From: Cardinalis cardinalis | Taxonomy: Eukaryota > Chordata > Aves > Passeriformes > Cardinalidae | DNA: 64,000 nucleotides | Assembly: GCA_014549065.1 (NCBI GenBank) | Contig: JACDOX010000003.1 | Location: 15,999,877 to 16,063,876 of the forward strand | Direction of reading: 5' to 3' | In this document: in pieces, positions 60,646 through 64,000 of the stretch | How the letters are laid out: each line of letters begins with the position of its first letter | Numbering within the stretch: the first letter of the stretch is position 1 | Program-made: the position numbers and the translations under genes | Notes under the pieces: generated by a model | Database searches by the model: none | Seen by the model: only the letters and a program-made list of their open reading frames with translations | Told to the model about the DNA's origin: nothing

Positions 60646-62484
60646 GTACCTTTTATGTCCTGTGTGCTCTCTCTGCCCACCTGATTTTCATACAGNCACA
60701 CCTGAGCTATCTTTAGGCTGGGTAGCACAACGAAGACACACCATCCATTTTCCATTATTCCAAGGACACCTGCCCAGGCTGACAGCTCAGGACACACCTG
60801 GATCCTTGGGTGTTAGCAGCTGTCTGGGTTCAGTGTGAGAGCTCCCTCTTTTAATGCCGTCACACTAATCCCTAGGGATTAGCTACATAGCTACAGTCTC
60901 TAAAAAGATGTGGGGCTCAGAAAATGTATTTTTGCAATTTCACCTCCTTTAGCTGGGTCAGCAGTAGTGTAACCTTCCCAACCTCTGAGTCATGTACCGA
61001 GAGCTTTGTCGAGCCGAAGGCTACGTGACACAATTGCGTGGTTTGGAGTCATGAGGGGACAAGAACACTGGCAGCTGATGGTAACCACTCTCCAGGAGAT
61101 TCTCATGCCATTGCAGGCCAGAGCTGGGCTGAGCCAAACCTGNAGCTATGTCCCAGAGACCTTGAAAGCTCAGAGAATACCTGTCCATTCAGTTCAAGGC
61201 AGGATAAGGATTCAGAGTACCCACGGCTTTTCTGCTATCCCAGCCCTGCTTTCAGCTTTGCAGTGGTCTCAGTGTAGAAACTATATTTGAAATACCTGAC
61301 TGTGTGTTTGTTCAAGAGCAACACTTCTGGTATACTGGAAAGAGATCCTAGCAGCATTCTCTCATCNGGGTCTCCTTTCACAGAGGAGAAGGGTTAGAGA
61401 GATCAAACCCTTAAAAGGATGAAGTAGTTTCAGAAGAACNTAATACTAGGTTTCTATCTATACATAAAGTTGTAAGATAAGAGTTGCAGAGCAGACAAAG
61501 CAGCAGCCTATCATGCTGCTCCTGCCTGTGTGGGGAAGCACAGCCACCCCTGAAGGACCAGTGAAAACNAGAACATTTTCTAGATAGCAGGGCTGGGGTT
61601 TTTTTAGTAAGTAATTAAGCTGAACACAGAAATTAGCCAGCTCCTCGTGCATGTAATTTCATACTTTATACATAGAATTTAAAACTTTAGTCTCCAAAAT
61701 AAAGAGCAAGCCAAAATGGCTAATTGTGTGTGGGCTCATTTAGCAAACACGTTTCTGTATTTTCAGACTCTTAATGTGCACATCTTAGGAAACAAAAAAA
61801 AACTGTTTATGAGTTGTTGGCAAAATCAAGGCTTCCTATAAACAGCACAGAAATAGACCTTCAAAGTACAGCTGATAATTTCCTACAGTTTCATTTTCCT
61901 TCTTTTGATGGGGTGTTTTGAATTATTATTGATTGGTTACTAGAAAATATCTTCAATAATTTTAATAGCACATATGAAAAGAAAGCTGCAAAATGCCAAA
62001 GTAGCAAAAATGTTTCATTTCTTTATCCAAATTCTTAAAACATTCTGTGAATAAATTCTGTGAGCTCTACTCCTGTGTGACTCCACCTTTTTTGGCTTTG
62101 CACACCCCTATTAAATTTCCATTTAAGTAAATGTAAAATTATCCCTTTGCCCTGCTTTAAAGTTTCAATGTGATGCATTATATGGGCATAACAATTTCAG
62201 TTTAGCTCAGGCTAACACAATCATTCCTACTTTCATCTATGTCATTGCACTAGTAAACCAGAAGGGGTAAAGCTGAATCAACCACTGTCAAATGCAGGAT
62301 AGAGGATGATATTTGACTTTCTAAACAAGTAAAATACATCTGTAGCTGTAAATTTGTTATTCAATCATACTTTATAAAGTTTACAAGATAGTAAACAAGG
62401 GTTCCCAGAACTGTTCAGGGGTTTTCAAACGGTAAGAAAGGAAAATACTACATTATGCATTTGTTCATTTCTCTCCTGTGAAAG
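60646..62484 (+). other. STAT4: STAT4 intron
   Basis: Phase-0 intron. Its acceptor (TTTCTCTCCTGTGAAAG) ends AAAG, a less common -3 base, but the pyrimidine tract is good. The open frame at 61006-61290 inside it is not supported as a gene. Confidence 0.92.
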
Positions 62485-62563
62485 ATGACTGACCAAGATG
62501 TGAAATACTTGGAAGACTTGCAAGAGGAATTTGACTTCAGGTACAAAACAATACAGAGCTTAG
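62485..62563 (+). CDS. STAT4: STAT4, fifth coding exon (residues 156-182)
   Basis: 79 bases: MTDQDVKYLEDLQEEFDFRY then KTIQSL, plus the first base of an expected Asp codon. The donor is TTAG|GTAAGA. It forms part of the first long helix of the coiled coil. The next exon, expected to begin with the rest of Asp-Gln, is not found before the right edge, so the gene is truncated by the window and lacks the remaining coiled coil, DNA-binding, linker, SH2 and transactivation parts here. Confidence 0.98.
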
Positions 62564-64000
62564 GTAAGAGTTTTTATATTCATTTCTAGATTTCCTAGGA
62601 AATGGCTGATTCTGCAGCTAGACACCAGCATCATGGGATTTTGTGCNTTACTTGATTAATATATGTAAACATAAAAATGGATCTTTGGTTTATATAAAGT
62701 TTTAGTCCTGGAACAAAATGACTCTTGGGGTTAAGAGGGTAAAGAAAGTATNGTTATTTCCTATGGATAAGCTACCTAAAGGCACATAAAGTAGTACATT
62801 TCTTAATTTAAAGAACCTATTTCTCAATATCCTCACCTTTTACATGGCCCTTCTTTGGGAGAATGTGGAAGACACTCTTGTTTTCCAGAGTCATGCAGAA
62901 CTGATTTTTCTCGCCTCTAACTTGGCTTTCTGTTCTTTTTTGACCACAGTGGTGATAACCAGCTGGTAAGCACTCTGAATGCATGTTTGACCAGCCTGTG
63001 ATGGCTGAGANCTGCATGTGGAACAGTCCTTGCATGATTTCTTTCAGAAAAGAAACTGGGGTCTGCTTGTGTCTGCTCAGATATCTTTATATTACCTTCA
63101 TTTGAAACTGCAAAGATGCTGGGCTTGAAACATCCAAGTCCTTAAGCGCATCAATCCTAAATGTTGANGGCTTGATATCAGAAGAGTTGCCATGGTTTAA
63201 TGAGTTTCTAGTCATCAGGTCAATCATAATTACTGACCCCACAGATACCTGAAAGCTGCCCCACTTGCAAAATAAAACATGCTGACAATAAATGACTTTC
63301 AGAACTTAAAATTTCACTGCTCTGCTCCAGCACAGCCAGCTTAGACTGTGTGGGAGCAATTGCTGTGGCTGAGGTGGTGCTGGTTACTTGTCTGCCTCTA
63401 CTGAAACATCTNCCCTGACTCAATAGGAAGGCAACCATCCAGAGCTTAGCAGGCACACAGTTGGCACCAATTTCTTTTTTGAATGTAGCATGAAAGATGC
63501 AAAAAGTTGGTGAAAGTGAGGGTGGGAAAGAGCTGCATGTGAAAGAGCACGGGTGAGCTTGGGGGCTCTTGAAACTAGTACCTGACCCAGAGAAAGACAA
63601 AAGCTAGACAGAGGGGGAAATGCCCAGTGATCAGTGTGATCAGTGCTCCTGGCTGCTGAAATTCCCCTGGTGATGAGCACTTCATCTCTGTTTCAAATGC
63701 CTCTCAGCCAAACGCTGTAATTCACATCAAGTCCAAAGAGCTTTAGCCTAACTGCTGACACCACGAACTGTTTGTGTTTACAGATCAGTCATGATCCAAG
63801 CCNGATGTACATAATACACAGGAGTATGCACAGGGATGAGAAATTTAGAGAACTCCGGGTATCATCTATGTTTTCTGCTTTTCCCTGCCCCACATACACA
63901 TCTACAGACAGGATCCATAAAACCTTAAGTTAAACTTTTACTAAAGTTAGTCCTTTCAAATGAAATATGCTGTTACATAATCTACTGATGTTCACAGTTT
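62564..64000 (+). other. STAT4: STAT4 intron, continues beyond the window
   Basis: No further STAT4 exon is recognised. A look-alike at 63783 is discussed among the rejected items. Confidence 0.85.

Noticed and set aside
63783..63800. Possible next STAT4 exon: TTTACAG followed by ATCAGTC, which completes the expected Asp-Gln-Ser after the fifth coding exon
   Set aside because: The in-frame codon after Ser is TGA and the following translation has no resemblance to STAT4. The pyrimidine tract is poor. A chance match.
1..64000. CRISPR arrays, operons, insertion sequences, tRNA or rRNA genes
   Set aside because: No regularly spaced direct repeats, bacterial gene layout or structured RNA gene was seen. 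The window is a vertebrate chromosome segment.

Overview
The window looks like bird genomic DNA. The grounds are 3' tails of CR1 retroposons at about 33.65-34.11 kb, 42.43-42.71 kb and 44.03-44.11 kb, few other interspersed repeats, short GC-rich CpG islands in an AT-rich background, and the start of a STAT4 gene whose protein closely matches the family. Single unresolved bases (N) occur every few hundred bases, and there is one N gap at 9575-9680. I cannot name the species.

The only gene identified with certainty is STAT4, on the + strand, entering at the right side. Five consecutive coding exons (45379-45507, 47001-47145, 59637-59735, 60553-60645, 62485-62563) join in phase and give residues 1 to about 182. 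That covers the N-terminal domain and the start of the coiled coil. The gene continues past the right edge. The CpG island at 42.72-43.42 kb, 2-2.6 kb upstream of the start codon, is the likely promoter and exon 1 region.

To the left are sequences that look coding but that I cannot name. (1) A probable + strand multi-exon gene at 12.9-17.7 kb: three exons join in phase with good splice sites, a fourth is probable, and a last exon plus poly(A) signal is probable but its reading frame is unresolved. (2) A probable - strand exon at 4920-5067, possibly extending to 5157 with a cysteine cluster. (3) A possible - strand exon at 33290-33512. A second CpG island at 10.5-11.72 kb sits between (1) and (2). 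It carries strong splice donors on the - strand and one on the + strand, so it could be a divergent promoter serving both.

The rest (about 1-4.9, 5.2-9.6, 17.7-33.3, 34.1-42.4 kb and the STAT4 introns) shows no supported gene. It holds short simple repeats, CR1 tails and two copies of one interspersed repeat (about 21.54 and 40.34 kb) with a 63-base core that is identical apart from one N. MYO1B, the expected divergent neighbour of STAT4 in vertebrates, was not recognised in the 45 kb upstream.
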